Positions 8,386-16,640 are shown, counted from the stretch's first letter. The stretch: 64,000 bases of DNA from Chitinophaga sancti (GCF_034087045.1 NZ_CP139247.1:3188001-3252000), one strand, 5' to 3'. Notes: generated from the letters alone by a model not told the origin. A program made the numbers and translations.

Positions 8386-8562
8386 ATGAAACTTTCTAAA
8401 TCGCTTCTTAGCGCCATCATGATTGGTATCGCCGTTCAAACTACTGTCGTTTCCTGTGGGAAAGACGAAGCGCCTAAACCCAAAAACGATCAGGAAAACA
8501 AACAAAATGTGTCTAAGCCAGATGAAAATCTGGGTAATTGCCCCGCTTGCGGAATGGGTTGA
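8386..8562 (+). CDS. Putative chryseobasin-like MNIO RiPP precursor (58 aa, C-terminal CPACGMG)
   Basis: A 58-residue ORF. Residues 1-24 form a lipoprotein-type signal (KSLLSAIMIGIAVQTTVVSC, Cys24 in a lipobox). A charged Lys/Glu/Asn linker follows, and the peptide ends GNCPACGMG. Small Bacteroidota peptides with a C-terminal CPACGMG next to a DUF692/MNIO enzyme are, as I recall, the substrate class of ChrH in chryseobasin biosynthesis, where the Cys-rich end is heavily modified. An MNIO gene follows 356 nt downstream on the same strand. The ATG at 8386 is the only start that gives the signal sequence; ATG 8381 runs into a stop. Whether the mature product is a lipopeptide or a cleaved core is unknown. 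Confidence 0.8.
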   Translation: MKLSKSLLSAIMIGIAVQTTVVSCGKDEAPKPKNDQENKQNVSKPDENLGNCPACGMG

Positions 8563-8618
8563 TTACGTGTGATGGGGCATTGCATGCATGTGTTTATTGC
8601 GTGAAATGAATTCATTGC

Positions 8619-8805
8619 GTAAAAGGGGACAATGCCTAAAATGGGGTATTATATGTAATGGGGTAATTGTGTGAAAGGGGGCAATACCTAAAATAGGGTA
8701 TTAAATGCAATGGGGTAATTGTGTGAAAGGGGGCAATACCTAAAATAAGGTATTATATGCAATGGGGTAATTACGTGAAAGAGGGCAATACCTAAAATGG
8801 GTCAA
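8619..8805 (+). repeat. 52-bp tandem repeat array between precursor and MNIO genes
   Basis: Copies begin at 8619, 8671, 8723 and 8775, each 52 bp, with a shared body such as GTGAAAGGGGGCAATACC followed by an AATGGGGTAATT segment. The last copy breaks down after about 8805, and looser fragments of the same words continue to 8900. The unit shares GGGTAATTG and ATTACGTG with the very end of the precursor gene (8531-8567), so it may derive from it. All frames carry stops. No unique spacers are present, so this is not a CRISPR array. Confidence 0.85.
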
Positions 8806-8918
8806 ATAAGTATAATAGGCCCATTACATGAACTGAGTCATTACATGCCATATGCTCATCCCCTAAAATGACTTCATTCCCTGAAATGGTTTATTTACTG
8901 AACATTGATATTTAACCG

Positions 8919-10025
8919 GTGCCCAAAGTATTATCTGCTGTCGCCTGTAATCTGGACGCAAACATCCTCGCTGCATGTTTGCCCCTGCTGCAAGAATCCC
9001 GTATTGAAGCCATTGAATGGTCATTCGATGCCTTATACAAAATTAAAGAAGTACCTGACTGGTTCAGGGAACTGCTGACAGCCTTTAGCGATGAAAATCG
9101 CCTGATCGGTCATGGTGTCTTCTTTTCTCTCTTTTCAGGGAAATGGCTACCAGAACAGGAAGCCTGGCTCTCTCATTTAAAGCAGACATCCACTGCCTTT
9201 AACTTTGATCACATCACGGAACACTTTGGCTTCATGACCGGAAAAGATTTTCACCATGGGGCACCGTTAAATATCCCTTATTCTGCATCGACGCTCGCCA
9301 TTGGCACAGACAGGTTGAAAAGAATCTACAACGCCTGCGGACGCCCTGTAGGTTTAGAGAACCTCGCCTTTTCGTATTCGCTGGACGAAGTCAAACGGCA
9401 TGGCGCCTTTCTGGATCAATTGCTTGAACCCGTGAACGGTTTTATCATCCTTGATTTGCATAACCTCTATTGCCAGCTTCATAACTTTGATCTGGCCTTC
9501 GAAGATCTGATAACCTTGTATCCATTAAATAAGGTCCGGGAAATCCACATATCTGGCGGTAGCTGGGACGATGTAGGCAACCAGACTATCAGAAGAGATA
9601 CACATGATGAAGGAGTGCCGGCAGAGGTATTTCAGTTGCTTGAAATGACAATGCGGAAATGTCCATATCTGAAATATGTTGTGTTGGAACAATTGGGAAA
9701 TGGACTCGCTACGGAGGCTAGCCGGGTGGGGTTTTATAATGATTTTTTGAAGATGCAGGAGATTGTACATAAATCCAATCATGAAACTGAGGTCAGTCCC
9801 TTTCTTCCATTACTCCCACTCTCTACAGGCCCTGCTATAGAAGACCTTCAACTCTACCAACAACAAATGGAACTCTCTTCCATCCTGGAAACAGCCCCTT
9901 CCTATGCCGCCGCCATGCAATTATTACAACACTCCTCCCTGTCCCATTCTGACTGGAAAATTGAACAATGGGACCCCTATATGATAGAAACTGCTGTTAA
10001 AATAGCCCGCAAGTGGAAGAAATGA
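8919..10025 (+). CDS. DUF692 / MNIO family multinuclear iron-dependent oxidase (ChrH-like)
   Basis: A TIM-barrel enzyme of 368 residues with the full set of DUF692 metal-site motifs: GHGVFFS (H65), HITEHFGF (H98, E101, H102), GLENLA (E147, N148), ILDLHNLY (D179, H181, N182), REIHISGG (H210) and DTHDEGVP (D227, H229, D230). The family uses two or three iron ions and oxygen to modify cysteine-containing peptides. The obvious substrate is the CPACGMG peptide encoded upstream. The start is GTG at 8919; an in-frame stop at 8913 excludes anything earlier. The C-terminal region past residue 295 is outside the core barrel. The last 27 codons are the first copy of a tandem repeat that continues beyond the stop. 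Confidence 0.9.
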   Translation: MPKVLSAVACNLDANILAACLPLLQESRIEAIEWSFDALYKIKEVPDWFRELLTAFSDENRLIGHGVFFSLFSGKWLPEQEAWLSHLKQTSTAFNFDHITEHFGFMTGKDFHHGAPLNIPYSASTLAIGTDRLKRIYNACGRPVGLENLAFSYSLDEVKRHGAFLDQLLEPVNGFIILDLHNLYCQLHNFDLAFEDLITLYPLNKVREIHISGGSWDDVGNQTIRRDTHDEGVPAEVFQLLEMTMRKCPYLKYVVLEQLGNGLATEASRVGFYNDFLKMQEIVHKSNHETEVSPFLPLLPLSTGPAIEDLQLYQQQMELSSILETAPSYAAAMQLLQHSSLSHSDWKIEQWDPYMIETAVKIARKWKK

Positions 10026-10230
10026 AACCCTGGCTCATTCTGACTGGAAATTGAACAATGGGACCCCTATATGATAGAAACTGCTGTTAAAATAGCCCGC
10101 AAGTGGAAGAAATAAAACCCTGGCTCATTCCGACTGGGAAATTGAACAATGGGACCCCTATATGATAGAAACCGCTGTTAAAATAGCCCGCAAGTGGAAG
10201 AAATAAAACCCTGGCTCATTCCGACTGGGA
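9945..10230 (+). repeat. 90-91-bp tandem repeat spanning the MNIO stop codon
   Basis: Copies start at 9945, 10036 and 10126, and a truncated fourth at 10217. The first is the 3' end of the MNIO gene including its stop. The next two are nearly identical and non-coding, with TGA replaced by TAA and a 1-base deletion near the start. The near identity implies recent duplication of a gene end. Confidence 0.95.
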
Positions 10231-10257
10231 AAATTGGTATTATATGCAGCAACGGCA

Positions 10258-10392
10258 ATGTCGGAGCTGGCATTGGCACTGCAATACACTGCGTGGATCA
10301 CTGATCCGCCAGGTGTGATGTATTCAAAAGATATCCGGGCGCCGGAGTTTCATGAAATTGATAATAAGTGCTTTACAAACTTGTGCTATTGA
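10258..10392 (+). other. Short open frame after the MNIO repeat (possible gene remnant)
   Basis: A 44-codon frame begins MSELALALQYTAWITDPPG and ends FTNLCY with TGA at 10390-10392. The frame is open for several codons upstream into the last repeat copy. It looks protein-like (helical start, charged middle) but I recognise no family. It may be the end of a gene lost when the repeats expanded, a short gene, or chance. Confidence 0.25.
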
Positions 10393-11627
10393 ATTCTTTC
10401 TAATTTCTTTCTATACTTTTCGGTGATCTCCGCCCATTCTTTTGTATGACCATACTTCGATTTGCAATAGGCATATCTTTCTTCAGTCAGGAACCAGCTA
10501 AAGATGTTTCCTACATATTCAATACCGCTATCGATCACTCTTTGCAATACGTGTTCTTTAGATACACCAGCTAGTTTGCAGTATTTTTCCAGCCATCCGC
10601 CATTGCCACTTTGTACATATAAAACCAGCAGATCTTCTGTAATATAAGTGGGGGGTATACGTGCCATTTGCCAGTCATCGCGGCGGATCAGCACCTGGAA
10701 GAGTGTTGCATCATAAAAGCGTTCAGGAATATCCTGATCGATGATAGCCCCGGTGGCGGCAGCTTTGTAGCAGAGTTCCCGGGTGATCAATGATTCAGGA
10801 ATAAAGCGTAATGCCATACCATTTTTGCTCACTATCTGATCTGCCAGTTCAGGGGTGAAGAGTGCAGGTGGAAAGTGTTCCAATGCGAAGATGGATTTTT
10901 CAGCTACCTGCATGCAAAACTCAAGTGTACGCATTTCGGGAGGTACTCTTTTCAGGTCGCGGTAGTTGTGGTTGACCTTTTGGGTCCAGTAATGAATGTC
11001 TCTCTGAGAAGGTTGTAATACATATTCACCAGCGGCCAGATCGTATCTTAGTTCTTCGAAGGTTGTGGTCAGTTTATTATCCAGTAGTGCCTCTAATCCG
11101 GAAGAGAAAGTATCATTGTCGAAATCATATTCTTCTGTATTTGCCGGGTCTTCGGCGTTATAATAATAGCCACTGATATTTTTATGTGCGGGAATGAAAT
11201 GATAATCCTCTACGATCATGACAGGTGCAGTAAATACGCCCGGGCACTTCATCCAGCCATGGTTATAGTGAAGCATAATCACTTCTTCGGCAGTCACATT
11301 ACTTTCAATATGCGTAGGCGAGCCTCCTATCAGCAAACTCCGGCATTCTACATTTCCTTTTACATAAAGGCAGGGGCCGTAGTCTCCTTCTTCATTGATG
11401 ATATTGCCATTTACGCGTAGGTTGCCATCGATGATATAACCATGTATCTCCTGATCATATTCCATCATAAAATGATCATCCAATACCAGGTCTCCTTTAT
11501 GCAGATAAAATTGAGTATCAGTTTCTACCTGATCTTCAAACATTTCCCTGCTTTCATACATGTGCTCATCAATGCTGTATAATGCAATGGCATCCTTTAG
11601 CGTGATCATCTCAAAAATCGTCTTCAT
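10386..11627 (-). CDS. Hypothetical protein: beta-helix-like N-terminus with DUF4116-like repeats
   Basis: A 413-residue cytoplasmic protein. Residues 35-140 have regularly spaced short strands (LVLDDHF, YIIDGNLRVNGNII, CLYVKGNVECRSL), as in polymer-forming right-handed beta-helices. The C-terminal half (about 225-380) holds repeats such as TLEFCMQVAEKSIFALEHFP and ITRELCYKAAATGA that resemble DUF4116. Its start overlaps the end of the YcxB-like gene by 4 nt (ATGA), so the two are cotranscribed and probably coupled in translation. The pairing of a membrane protein with a repeat protein could suit an immunity or stress role, but nothing shows it. Confidence 0.6.
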   Translation of the reverse strand: MKTIFEMITLKDAIALYSIDEHMYESREMFEDQVETDTQFYLHKGDLVLDDHFMMEYDQEIHGYIIDGNLRVNGNIINEEGDYGPCLYVKGNVECRSLLIGGSPTHIESNVTAEEVIMLHYNHGWMKCPGVFTAPVMIVEDYHFIPAHKNISGYYYNAEDPANTEEYDFDNDTFSSGLEALLDNKLTTTFEELRYDLAAGEYVLQPSQRDIHYWTQKVNHNYRDLKRVPPEMRTLEFCMQVAEKSIFALEHFPPALFTPELADQIVSKNGMALRFIPESLITRELCYKAAATGAIIDQDIPERFYDATLFQVLIRRDDWQMARIPPTYITEDLLVLYVQSGNGGWLEKYCKLAGVSKEHVLQRVIDSGIEYVGNIFSWFLTEERYAYCKSKYGHTKEWAEITEKYRKKLERIQ

Positions 11628-12115
11628 TTCTTAGCCGCAGCTATTTTATCTTTAATATAGGTGATCTCGTCAGCACCCAGTACATTTTTCTTCACTAAGT
11701 AACCCTCGCGTTTAGAAGGCTTTAAAATCAGGAATCCCGCTAGTTCTTTTGCTTCCCGGATATGTGACCAGGCCAGATCACTTTTAAAATCTTCTCCCTG
11801 AATGTGTACGCCCTCATCATCAAACTCATACAGCATCTCTTGTTTCAGAAACGCATTTCTGTATCGCTGCAATACCGCTATCACTGTGATAATGATCGGA
11901 TAAAACAACATTGCCAGTGCATAAGGCATCGACAGGTACAAGCCTTTATTGAAATTCAAAAGAAAGCCATCATCTACCAGTGCGGGCATAATCAGAGAAT
12001 AGAGTCCCAATATTCCCAGAATAATAACAGTGGGTCTTCTGTACATATAGGCGATCAGGTATTTCGCATATTCAAGTCGGGTGATCTTAAAGCTGATAGA
12101 AAGGAGGCTCTTCAT
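11624..12115 (-). CDS. YcxB-like membrane protein
   Basis: A 163-residue protein with two hydrophobic segments (about 30-50 and 68-90) and a C-terminal cytosolic domain containing MLYEFDDEGVHIQGEDFKSD and HIREAKELAGFLIL. This strand-and-Trp/His pattern is that of the YcxB-like C-terminal domain. Function is unknown for the family. It overlaps the DUF4116-like gene by 4 nt. Confidence 0.65.
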   Translation of the reverse strand: MKSLLSISFKITRLEYAKYLIAYMYRRPTVIILGILGLYSLIMPALVDDGFLLNFNKGLYLSMPYALAMLFYPIIITVIAVLQRYRNAFLKQEMLYEFDDEGVHIQGEDFKSDLAWSHIREAKELAGFLILKPSKREGYLVKKNVLGADEITYIKDKIAAAKK

Positions 12116-12316
12116 GTTCCGAATATACTCATTTTACATAATACCAAATAAGTGCCGTCTGGCGGGCGGAACTGTGAATAATACTTCCGGATGTAAAAGG
12201 AATGTCAGAAAATAGGAGAATTTATGATTTTCGTCATTGAACATTTTGTCTTTTTTAGCTTTCGTAGTAATTTCGCGGCCGAATTTTCGAATAATTATCA
12301 AAGATCCCAACTGGAA

Positions 12317-12730
12317 ATGAGTGACAGATTCTACTTTAGAGTCATAGGACTTTTTATTTTATTGAATGCCACTTTGTTATTTTGGAAAGCCTGGTTGTTA
12401 GACAATGGAGTTCACCACAATGTGTTACTTTTTGGCAACCTTGCTTTAGCTGCACTTTCTGCAGTAACCTACAACATGAGCCGTAAAGGTGTACAAGCCG
12501 AAAGTAACAGTGTATTTATGCTTCGGGTATACGGTGCAATGATTAGTCGTATGATGCTTTGCCTGGCTGGTATAACAATTTATGCCGTTGTGAACAGAGC
12601 ACATACCAGCAGAATAACAATTTTTATGCTGATGGGCTTCTATGCAGTTTACGCTATTTGCGAGAACATCAGTCTGCAAAAGATCACCAGACAAAAGAAT
12701 GAAACGTCTGTGAATCAGGAAGCTTTTTAA
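12317..12730 (+). CDS. Hypothetical four-helix membrane protein
   Basis: The product has 137 residues if translation begins at ATG 12317. That start is better than 12224 because the extra 31 residues are Phe/Asn-rich and the first helix begins right after MSDRFYFRVIG. Four predicted transmembrane helices are followed by a polar tail (KITRQKNETSVNQEAF). No family recognised. A hairpin lies 14 nt after the stop. Confidence 0.55.
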   Translation: MSDRFYFRVIGLFILLNATLLFWKAWLLDNGVHHNVLLFGNLALAALSAVTYNMSRKGVQAESNSVFMLRVYGAMISRMMLCLAGITIYAVVNRAHTSRITIFMLMGFYAVYAICENISLQKITRQKNETSVNQEAF

Positions 12731-12743
12731 AGCATTAGCTGTG

Positions 12744-12773
12744 CACCTGCCCGAACATTGCTTTGGGCAGGTG
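12744..12773 (+). terminator. Hairpin after the four-helix membrane protein gene
   Basis: CACCTGCCC (12744-12752) pairs perfectly with GGGCAGGTG (12765-12773) around a 12-nt loop. A T-tract is lacking directly after the stem, so termination may be weak. Confidence 0.45.
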
Positions 12774-12821
12774 ATAGCCTACCCATCCAGGTGAAAGCTC
12801 TTTTATTACTGAGTGGAATAG

Positions 12822-12852
12822 AAAAAGGCCGGAATTGCTCCCGACCTTTTTG
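12822..12852 (-). terminator. Rho-independent terminator of the pstS-like gene
   Basis: AAAAAGGCCGG and CCGACCTTTTT form a stem of about 11 bp with one mismatch around an 8-nt loop, flanked by A and T tracts. It lies just past the end of the PstS gene and could also stop transcription from the left. Confidence 0.7.
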
Positions 12853-12856
12853 TTAA

Positions 12857-13738
12857 TTATTTAATTGAAACGTATCCGGTTTCTTCTACTTCTTTCTGTC
12901 CATCTGCAGAAAGCAGGTAATCCACGAATGTCTTCACTTTTGCTGCACTGCTGTTCTGATAGATGAAGAACAACGGACGTGCCAGCGGATAAGTCTTTGT
13001 CTTTACATGTTTAATATCGGGCGCTACATAGTTTTTGCCATCAAAACATACAGGCAATGCCTTTACTTTATCATTGATAAACGCCAGACCCACATAACCA
13101 ATTGCACCTTCAGTCGTGCTTACTTTATTGAGCACAGTACCATTTGTATGTTGGAACACCGCTAATGTGGTGAACTCTTTCGTCTTCATGACAGCTTCTT
13201 TAAAGAACTCGTAGGTACCGGAGCTGCTCTCGCGGGAGATGATCATAATCTTCACATCCTTTCCACCCAGTTCTTTCCAGTTTTTCGCCTCACCTGAGAA
13301 GATCTTTTCCAGTTGTTCTCTGGTGATTTTTTCCACACCGGTGCCTGGATGTACGACTACAGCCAATGCATCGTCAGCGATCTTTACTTCGGTGATGGGG
13401 TGATTTGTTTCCTGAAACTGCTTCCTTTCTTTTTCGTTCATGTCGCGGGATGACATGGCGATATCGGTTGCACCTTTTTCCAGATCAGCAATGCCTACGC
13501 TACTACCACCTTCGGTGATATTGATATCAAAGTTATCATTCTTCATGCGGAAGTAGCCTGCTACTTTTTGTGCCAAAGGCGCAATGGTAGTACTACCAGA
13601 GAGGTGGATGATGTTTGCATTGGAAACTGCGGGTTTTGCTTTGAGGCTATCGCCAACGGTTTGGTTTTTACTTTCATGGTTAGCATTACAAGCGCTCCAC
13701 AGGGCGGCGCTCATCATAAGCACAGTGATTCTTTTCAT
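12857..13738 (-). CDS. pstS: PstS-type phosphate-binding lipoprotein
   Basis: The 293-residue protein has a lipoprotein signal (MSAALWSACN). The periplasmic binding domain has phosphate-site motifs: GSTTIAPLA near the N-terminus, GGSSVGIADLEKGATDIAMSS and SRESSSGTYEFF. It probably captures phosphate for an ABC importer. No pstC, pstA, pstB or phoU lies within the window on either side, so it stands alone here. It may serve a distant transporter or act as a phosphate-scavenging paralogue. Confidence 0.88.
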   Translation of the reverse strand: MKRITVLMMSAALWSACNANHESKNQTVGDSLKAKPAVSNANIIHLSGSTTIAPLAQKVAGYFRMKNDNFDINITEGGSSVGIADLEKGATDIAMSSRDMNEKERKQFQETNHPITEVKIADDALAVVVHPGTGVEKITREQLEKIFSGEAKNWKELGGKDVKIMIISRESSSGTYEFFKEAVMKTKEFTTLAVFQHTNGTVLNKVSTTEGAIGYVGLAFINDKVKALPVCFDGKNYVAPDIKHVKTKTYPLARPLFFIYQNSSAAKVKTFVDYLLSADGQKEVEETGYVSIK

Positions 13739-13857
13739 CTATTTTTTCTTTTTCGTTTACGTCCTGGTGTTGGACTGTGACCACATAGGGCGCAAGGTAA
13801 AGACGAAAGATAAAACAGAGAAAATATATATATGAATATTAAGTTAAGTCTGAATGC

Positions 13858-14832
13858 CTAATATGCAGATACAGCTTTTTTGGCTCCTGCCACCTCATTA
13901 CGCATGGGTTTTACGAGGTGCAGGACATTTTCAAGGATTTCGTGAGCGGCATTTATTTCATCTTTTTTGTTGGATACGCTCTCGATATTGAACCCGACAG
14001 GCAGGTTTTTGGAGGCAGCGTAGTTCAATATTTCCCCGGCTATATTGGTAGCGGTGTGGATAGATGATTGGAGGATATCTTTTGAATATTTCAGGTCGTT
14101 GTATACCCATTTAGGTACTTCGATGCCCAGCCATTCCATGAACTGAAGTGTTTTCAGTGAGCCGCAGGGCGTCAATGTAAAAATGACCGGTGCCGGCCGG
14201 GTGTCATTGCTTAATGCATGGTAATGGTAGTCGGACATTACATTTTTGGTCTCGTTGATATTGTAAATACATTGAGATACAAAAAAGTTACAACCGTTCT
14301 GCATTTTGCTGAACATCCGGAGGTGTTCATCTCCTTTTTTAGTGTGCCGCTCCGGAATGGCTACGCCACCCAAAAGGATATCCAGTCTCATCTCTCTTTT
14401 TACCTGGTAGGCATCGGAGAGGGAGAAGTTGGTGGCCTGTAACTGTTGCTGGGAGGAGGCACCTACAAATACAGTGGCTTCCAGGTCGGTATTGCGGGAT
14501 AACCAGTCGGCAAACATCTCTCTGGTATGGTTGGCAATACTCTTATATATGATTTTCGGTACTGGCAGGGTGGTCAGCAGGTCTTTGCTATATATTTCGG
14601 GCGATATAGTAGGGATAAAGGAAAAAGGACGCTCTTTATCGGTTCTAAGTGATTCATCCTGAATGTCGTATATGATCAGACCATCGATCTCGAGATCTTT
14701 TAAACGATCAATCTGGCCGCCGGCTATAACTGCCACCTTCTCACTTTCAGTAGTGATTTTGGGCGGGGTGAGGCTGTAAAAGACAATGCCTGACTTTCCG
14801 CTGTTTATTTTGTGTTGTAAAGTTCCTTTCAC
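13858..14832 (-). CDS. Methylenetetrahydrofolate reductase-like protein
   Basis: A 324-residue TIM-barrel-type protein. Segments such as FYSLTPPK near the start, DGLIIYDIQDE, DILLGGVAIPERH and CNFFVSQCIYNINE follow the order seen in MTHFR (MetF), where the corresponding strands bind FAD and folate. Overall similarity seems low and several canonical MetF motifs differ. It may be a paralogue acting on another C1 carrier rather than MetF itself. It is divergent from RluF and has no methionine gene beside it. Confidence 0.6.
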   Translation of the reverse strand: MKGTLQHKINSGKSGIVFYSLTPPKITTESEKVAVIAGGQIDRLKDLEIDGLIIYDIQDESLRTDKERPFSFIPTISPEIYSKDLLTTLPVPKIIYKSIANHTREMFADWLSRNTDLEATVFVGASSQQQLQATNFSLSDAYQVKREMRLDILLGGVAIPERHTKKGDEHLRMFSKMQNGCNFFVSQCIYNINETKNVMSDYHYHALSNDTRPAPVIFTLTPCGSLKTLQFMEWLGIEVPKWVYNDLKYSKDILQSSIHTATNIAGEILNYAASKNLPVGFNIESVSNKKDEINAAHEILENVLHLVKPMRNEVAGAKKAVSAY

Positions 14833-15146
14833 GTTGTTAATATACTTCGGAAAAGTATAAACTTGTCCGATTTTTCCAGGGAATTGTGAATATTTATGTA
14901 AATATACTGCGAAGATGCTATTTTTTAGATTTTTATTATTGAGCCGGATGGGTAAATTTTGAATCCAGCTAAGATCTGTTTTGTTTCCGGAGTAGGTACC
15001 TTTCTGGCGGTGCAGTCACAGAAGGGGCAGTTCATTATGGGGGGGGGTCAAAGGTAGATCCTTCCGTTTAGCAGGAAAATCCCTTGTAATTACCGACTTT
15101 TGCATTCGGAAGGCATGCGCTGACCGCTATTTAAATTGATACATCA
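14833..15146. other. Intergenic region between divergent MTHFR-like and RluF genes
   Basis: 314 nt without a gene. It holds a run of nine G at 15039-15047, unusual in this window. I looked for a riboswitch-like fold around 14990-15080 and saw no convincing stem set. Confidence 0.5.
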
Positions 15147-16421
15147 TTGGACCAATCAATTAGTTTAAACAAGTTTATCAGTGATACAGGGTATTGTTCA
15201 CGTCGTGAGGCGGACAAACTCATCACTTCCGGTAGGGTATTGCTGAATGATCGTCCGGCGTCTTTGGGTAACCGTTATAAACCGGGAGATACGGTGGAAG
15301 TGGATGGGAGCCTGATCACTGCGGCAAAGAAGGAAAAATGTGTATACCTGGCGTTGAATAAGCCACCGGGTATAACGACGACGACTGAATTGCATATCAA
15401 GGATAATATTATCAGCTTTGTGAATTATCCAAAGCGGATTTTTCCTATTGGGAGGCTGGACAAGGATTCTGAGGGACTGATCTTTTTGACGAATGATGGT
15501 GATATTATCAATAAGATCCTGCGGGCAGCGAATAATCATGAGAAAGAGTATATCGTAAAGGTGGATAAGGCGATTGATACTGCATTTTTAGACCAGATGT
15601 CTAAGGGGGTGCCTATACTGGATACGCGAACATTGCCTTGTAAGGTGCAGATGATGGGGCGACAGACTTTCAGGATTACCCTGACGCAGGGGCTGAACAG
15701 GCAGATCAGAAGGATGTGTGAATACCTGGGATATGAGGTGATTGGGTTACAACGTGTGCGTATTATGAATGTGAAGCTGGATAAGCTGCCGTTAGGGAAA
15801 TGGAGGCATTTGACGGAAACAGAGCTGGCGAATTTGAATGAAAGTATAGCGGATTCCAGTAAGGTGAATGAGAAGGAGAAAAAGGCGGTGGAAGAGGAGG
15901 GATTTGGGGCGTTGATACCGAATAGGCATAAGATGAAGGCGGGGAAGGCAGATGGAGAAGGTAAGCGGTTGGGTAAAGGTAAGGCAGATGGTGAAAGTAA
16001 GAGATTGAGTAAAGGTAAGGCAGATGGTGAGGGGAAGTCGGTTGGGAAAGGCAGGTCAGAAGGAGATGGGAAAGCAGTGGAGAAGGGGAAGGCAGGTGGA
16101 GAAGAGAAGCGGTTTTGGAAAGGTAGGTTAGTGGGAGGAGGAAAGCTGTTGGGTAAAGCGGATGGTGAGGGGAAACGGTTTGGGAAGGCGGATGGTGAAG
16201 GAAAGCAGTTTGGTAAGAGTAAGCCTGCAGGAGAAGGGAAGCAATTGGGGAAAGGTAAATCTGTGGGAGAAGGAAAGCAATTTGGTAAGAGTAAGCCTGC
16301 TGGTGAAGGGAAACGAATTGGTAAAAGTAAACCGGCAAGTGGAGGAAAGAAAACTACCCAGCCCGGGAAAAGCAAACCTGCCAGCGGTGGTAAAAGAACT
16401 GGCAATCGAGGCAGACGATGA
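15147..16421 (+). CDS. rluF: 23S rRNA pseudouridine synthase, RluF-type, with an expanded repeat tail
   Basis: Residues 6-55 form an S4 RNA-binding domain (SLNKFISDTGYCSRREADKL). Residues 65-230 form the RsuA/RluF catalytic domain with GRLDKDSEGL (catalytic D105) and GLNRQIRRMCEYLG. RluF acts on a uridine near position 2604 of 23S rRNA. The start is TTG at 15147; the next upstream in-frame codons reach a stop at 15132 and no ATG occurs until far inside. From about residue 266 to 424 the protein is a Gly/Lys-rich tail made of 12-residue units such as GKADGEGKRLGK, far longer than in usual family members of about 240-300 residues. Confidence 0.9.
   Translation: MDQSISLNKFISDTGYCSRREADKLITSGRVLLNDRPASLGNRYKPGDTVEVDGSLITAAKKEKCVYLALNKPPGITTTTELHIKDNIISFVNYPKRIFPIGRLDKDSEGLIFLTNDGDIINKILRAANNHEKEYIVKVDKAIDTAFLDQMSKGVPILDTRTLPCKVQMMGRQTFRITLTQGLNRQIRRMCEYLGYEVIGLQRVRIMNVKLDKLPLGKWRHLTETELANLNESIADSSKVNEKEKKAVEEEGFGALIPNRHKMKAGKADGEGKRLGKGKADGESKRLSKGKADGEGKSVGKGRSEGDGKAVEKGKAGGEEKRFWKGRLVGGGKLLGKADGEGKRFGKADGEGKQFGKSKPAGEGKQLGKGKSVGEGKQFGKSKPAGEGKRIGKSKPASGGKKTTQPGKSKPASGGKRTGNRGRR
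15945..16418 (+). repeat. Degenerate 36-bp in-frame repeats encoding the RluF tail
   Basis: About a dozen variable units of 24-36 bp, many beginning GGTAAGGCAGATGGTGAA or a close variant, encode GK-x-DGEGKR-type peptides. They produce a strongly basic, disordered tail of about 158 residues. Long open frames on the other strand here are by-products of the repeat composition. Confidence 0.85.
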
Positions 16422-16640
16422 TTATAAAGAAAGGATACGATAATAGCAAATAAGAGAGGCGATAATAATAATAGAGGCAAATGATGACTATAAAGAAAGG
16501 ATACGATAGCAAACAAGAGAGGCGATAATAACAATCGAGGCAGACGATGATTATAAAGAAAGGATACGATAATAGCAAACAAAGAGGCGATAATAATAAT
16601 CGATGCAGACGATAACAATATAGGAGGCAGACGATAACCA
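16403..16640 (+). repeat. About 65-bp tandem repeat carrying the RluF gene end past its stop
   Basis: Copies start near 16403, 16470 and 16532, and a partial one near 16599. The first contains the last RluF codons and stop (AATCGAGGCAGACGATGA). The next two repeat this with small changes and then AAAGAAAGGATACGAT and GAGAGGCGATAATAA words. They are non-coding and fill the gap before the DUF1877 gene. Confidence 0.88.

Noticed and set aside
8619..8805. Possible CRISPR array
   Set aside because: Units are contiguous with no unique spacers and no cas genes are present; it is a simple tandem repeat.
9525..9782. Minus-strand ORF within the MNIO gene
   Set aside because: Antisense to a well-supported enzyme, with no domain.
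14950..15080. Riboswitch upstream of RluF or the MTHFR-like gene
   Set aside because: G-rich sequence but no consistent helix set or known conserved core could be drawn.
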